From JARDZI01 sp041639705 (GTDB lineage Bacteria > Bacillota > Clostridia > Clostridiales > Caloramatoraceae): a stretch of 7,982 nucleotides of DNA. The stretch lies in assembly GCA_041639705.1 (NCBI GenBank), contig JBEQBT010000156.1:1-7982 (forward strand), written 5' to 3'. The notes below the pieces were generated by a model. It saw only the letters and a program-made list of their open reading frames with translations. It did no database searches and was not told the DNA's origin. Both the position numbers and the translations under genes were made by a program. Below, one piece after another: positions 6,401 to 7,982 of the stretch (positions are counted from its first letter, which is position 1; each line of letters begins with the position of its first letter).

Positions 6401-7982
6401 GCTACTTGAGTTTCATCAGCATCGTAATATGCTTTTGGTTCGTAAGTTTTTGTATCTGCATTAAAGACAGAATGATGTTTATGCCATGCTTTTAATTTTG
6501 CTTGTTTATATGCTTGCCATTTATATCTTCTTACACTCATATTTGGAGCATACAGATATTCATTACTTTGTTTAAACTCGTCATATGCCTTCTCTGTTTC
6601 TATCTGCATTTCCAATTCCCACTGTCCATAATTTACCTCTGAGATTAAATTACCTGTTTTTTCCGTACTTCCAGGATAAGTTTCATACAATTTATCCATT
6701 TTATAGCCAAGTACTCCGTCTGAACTATAGAGTCCTAATTTAATTGCTTTATCTCTAAGTCTTATTAAGCCTTGAGCAGCTCTATAAGATTCTTGGTTTC
6801 TATAGAATTTTTGTTGTTTGTTGAGCATGTCCATAGTTTGTAATACTAAATCTCCACTATTACCCATACTCCATACCAACTTGCTTATCATTCCTATGTC
6901 ATTGTCTGCAATTTGAAATGCCATTTCAAAAGAGTCTATTTCTTTTCCCATTTTATCTACAGCTTTTCCATCTTTAAAATCATATAATTTTGCGGGGTCT
7001 GCTGTTATTAACTGTTTCATTCCATTTTTAAAAGAAAAGACTTTCTTTGTAGCTCCATTAATATACTTAGCTCCATATATATGCTCCATCAATTTAAGAT
7101 TAAACTGCCTACGCATATTATATACAGTGGAAATAAGACCTGATGAATTTTTAACTCCTTTATCATCTATAGTTGAAGAACCGTCTAATAATTGATTTAA
7201 CGTGTCTCTTAATTTATATAAGTTTGCTGTAACTACTTTACCATCTACTACCTCATGAACAGCTTGAATGTTTTGAGGGTCTTTCATATATTCAATACTT
7301 TTATTTATCAAGAATCTAATACCCTCAGTCGCATTTACTACATAATCTATAACTCTCAAATCTTTTGCAAGCTCTTGGTCATGATTCTTTGAAGTATCAT
7401 TAATAGCATTATTCCATCTTGTAATTGCTGTGGCAAAAGTACCCCCCTCGCTTAATTCGTCTATAAGGTCTTTTAATACTGTGGCAATTGAACCTAGAGA
7501 AGCTTGAGTTAAAAATAAATTAGTAACTTTAGCTTCATTATTTACTTGAGTATAATCTTTTGCTAAATCTGCATTTAACTTCTCAACATCAGACATTATT
7601 TTTGATATTTTATCTGCAGCCTGTCTGTCAATTGTTTCAAGTTGTCTATGTAAAGTATTCAATTTATTCATAATTTCCTTTTGTCTTCTTTCTTCAAAAG
7701 TAGTTTCATGATAAATTAATTCTTGATTTTCAGCTGAAGCTACAGCTTCCACAAATATACTGTTATCAGCAATGTCATTTACAATTTGTTCAGCTATAAG
7801 TTCGGCTTCCTTCATAAACCTGTTTATATATTCAAGTTTATGATTAAATAGTCTTGCAACCCCATTCCATATTCTTGATAGAAATTTTACAAATTGACTA
7901 AATACAGAAGATTGTTTTTCTTCATTTGTATATTGATTACATATATATTTACCAATCATAATTGCAGCTGCGAGTTGTCTGT
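3436..7982 (-). CDS. Giant helical phage-type protein, candidate internal virion/ejected or polyvalent protein (5' partial)
   Basis: The frame runs from the right edge to a TAA at 3438-3436. The ATG at 7959-7957 is the first Met, but the frame stays open upstream (RQLAAAI before it) with no ribosome binding site, so the true start lies outside; numbering here uses that Met as 1. The protein has at least 1507 residues and is nearly all helical. Residues 1-60 contain amphipathic helices, and about 97-132 form a coiled coil. A central block (about 660-1080) carries LSTDL (666-670), GFNIAGGKVNRISGD (763-777), GEEYMQT (876-882), SLWDAY (907-912) and HGIYNEED (1040-1047) followed by a Trp/Arg helix (1066-1073). 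From memory this pattern resembles long polyvalent or ejection proteins of large phages. One hydrophobic helix (1148-1166) precedes seven Asp (1173-1179). The tail from about 1435 is basic. No catalytic motif (HExxH, DxDGD polymerase loop, Walker A) is seen. Coding is certain; the role is inferred. Confidence 0.93.
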   Translation of the reverse strand, partial: RQLAAAIMIGKYICNQYTNEEKQSSVFSQFVKFLSRIWNGVARLFNHKLEYINRFMKEAELIAEQIVNDIADNSIFVEAVASAENQELIYHETTFEERRQKEIMNKLNTLHRQLETIDRQAADKISKIMSDVEKLNADLAKDYTQVNNEAKVTNLFLTQASLGSIATVLKDLIDELSEGGTFATAITRWNNAINDTSKNHDQELAKDLRVIDYVVNATEGIRFLINKSIEYMKDPQNIQAVHEVVDGKVVTANLYKLRDTLNQLLDGSSTIDDKGVKNSSGLISTVYNMRRQFNLKLMEHIYGAKYINGATKKVFSFKNGMKQLITADPAKLYDFKDGKAVDKMGKEIDSFEMAFQIADNDIGMISKLVWSMGNSGDLVLQTMDMLNKQQKFYRNQESYRAAQGLIRLRDKAIKLGLYSSDGVLGYKMDKLYETYPGSTEKTGNLISEVNYGQWELEMQIETEKAYDEFKQSNEYLYAPNMSVRRYKWQAYKQAKLKAWHKHHSVFNADTKTYEPKAYYDADETQVAYANPTYANLSDDEKKFLKECLAFKQNFDSMLPENATRNIRAPQFLGTFTNKIQNVNVENKNIFTCGIKQIETICKNIRDLFVMNCEDTDFGTDNNFNSLEDEELNGKFAYENDKVNKLPLYGINKHFKKVKDENGIERKRTDMSRLSTDLIGSLYGYAAMAVQYNSMQGITNVLEEMCEALQYRKTASGTFEKERNIHTNIYERAQIFMRRQVYGKKYKKDDNVALKKTVGILNKIAILTTLGFNIAGGKVNRISGDIEMWKEATVEQWFTRKNLLHARMLYASPVHRTHWWQNLIPAFTGKRETFSDNRKVDAFRKYFDVTNKIFSTSKDWHTRRRKFLNWDSPSEIALSPYAIGEEYMQTIAFLARALHETVWKVEDDGTLTAMSLWDAYEVINLSENGDGILRLKEGTFIRDFSKQGPNELKSKAIEVKDLKNLKIRLEEYREEGKQAATNIKQSSLNVPGILSASQNELMKKYGLNYANVNDAIEQIEDLLSPMIIGSSYEIDFKLKAQEISNRCHGIYNEEDAVALSNSLVGQSFLLLKGWALGQSQRLFQSASYNNILETNVEGVFQSMVKNILSLRKACEGGHRTLGQALIGTLMTPYCPAETLRKWGYADYEIYNLRRSWMQVFFMFTAQVLASITYCKVWDDGDDDDDDDKLTEEDIAKNNEITHDLMTHNFISSAYLKGVFYYRQLDYLKTVEGLLGYLIQRAADEQASLFSVRGSAETQREQLLSILPLWLTVGKNIVPEALQIVHTDLFVDREYYEQFLPAFTESLDKVDKRRFDLVKTDYKDMMNVVSKYIEYKSSKDENFRNNIINYDLIKQMLKDPDKAWRDKLTTEEKKKFNNISLRKLTTDKNGKQVFKKVEGTHNAAFERLFEKYATWKQKEQEYNDNRDIANTYFSLTNEGKSQNAKGYYSIRRGSRAGSRKIESIMPSRFGKQVLNIKRTTDTYNNMNTVTTGFLDRAVKQHYKKAKVEQNKKTTEE
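4424..4443 (-). repeat. GAT trinucleotide microsatellite coding for poly-aspartate
   Basis: The plus strand shows six TCA units plus TC, which on the coding strand is a run of GAT/GAC codons. With the neighbouring codons it gives seven Asp in a row (residues 1173-1179), preceded by DDG. It lies just after the hydrophobic helix. Such repeats change length by slippage, so the Asp number may vary between relatives. An acidic patch or cation-binding loop is possible but unproven. Confidence 0.85.
4462..4518 (-). other. Hydrophobic (possible membrane-spanning) helix in the minus-strand giant protein
   Basis: This codes for residues 1148-1166, which run from Trp1148 to Cys1166 and are rich in Phe, Met, Val, Ala, Leu and Ile. 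It is flanked by Arg-Arg (1145-1146) on one side and Lys1167 and the Asp cluster on the other. It is the clearest single hydrophobic segment of the protein. In an ejected virion protein it could insert into the host membrane, but two Gln and a few Ser/Thr make a buried helix equally possible. Confidence 0.5.
6377..6401 (-). repeat. 10-bp direct repeat, period 15, inside the minus-strand gene
   Basis: TTAGCATAGG occurs at 6377-6386 and 6392-6401. In the coding frame it gives a duplicated Tyr-Ala-Asn unit (YANPTYANLS) in a probable surface loop. It looks like a small in-frame duplication of the same period as the one in the plus-strand gene. No function is implied. Confidence 0.6.
7564..7671 (-). 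other. Coiled-coil segment in the minus-strand giant protein
   Basis: This codes for residues 97-132. Hydrophobic residues L100, L103, L107, I110, A114, I118, I121, V125, L128 and L132 follow 3-4 spacing, with a single one-residue irregularity at 114-118. The other positions are charged or polar. This is what a two- or three-stranded coiled coil looks like, and it suggests oligomerisation or a rod-like segment near the N-terminal side of the visible part. The assignment is from heptad spacing alone. Confidence 0.7.

Noticed and set aside
3436..7982. Phage-encoded RNA polymerase of the crAss-like type
   Set aside because: No Asp-rich catalytic loop of the DxDGD type is found; the Asp run at 1173-1179 is a simple repeat, not that motif.

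Overview
This window is AT-rich and almost wholly coding. It holds the 3' parts of two very large convergent genes, one on each strand, meeting at a 71-base gap that carries a single strong bidirectional terminator. There are no tRNA or rRNA genes, CRISPR arrays, insertion sequences or small genes that I can support. The two partial products are at least 1120 and 1515 residues. Giant proteins, tight packing, a shared terminator and the protein content (a RecB/Cas4-type PD-(D/E)XK nuclease domain in one, a long helical protein of the phage internal-virion/polyvalent type in the other) point to a large tailed-phage genome. An AT-rich gut phage of the crAss-like kind is my best guess. That is inference: no hallmark gene (terminase, portal, capsid, polymerase) is visible.

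Layout. Bases 2-3364 (+) are one uninterrupted reading frame that enters from the left edge. It encodes a long N-terminal region of unknown function (about 700 residues), an acidic Pro/Thr/Ser/Asn-rich linker (about 700-765), a PD-(D/E)XK nuclease-like domain (about 778-985) and a charged Lys/Glu tail, ending in TAG. Bases 3365-3435 hold the terminator, a 16-bp perfect inverted repeat with A and T runs at its outer ends. Bases 3436-7982 (-) are one uninterrupted frame entering from the right edge and ending in TAA. It encodes an almost entirely helical protein with an N-terminal coiled coil, a central block resembling large phage proteins, one hydrophobic helix followed by a run of seven aspartates, and a basic C-terminal tail.

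Reading the two together. Neither gene has its start in the window. The first ATG or TTG codons in each frame are internal, because the frames stay open and protein-like to the window edges. About 2,630 codons contain no in-frame TAG, TGA or TAA before the terminal stops, so the standard code (or table 11) suffices here. A plausible but unproven picture is a phage in which the minus-strand protein is packaged and ejected with the DNA, and the plus-strand protein is a DNA-processing enzyme fused to, or cleaved from, a larger polyprotein.
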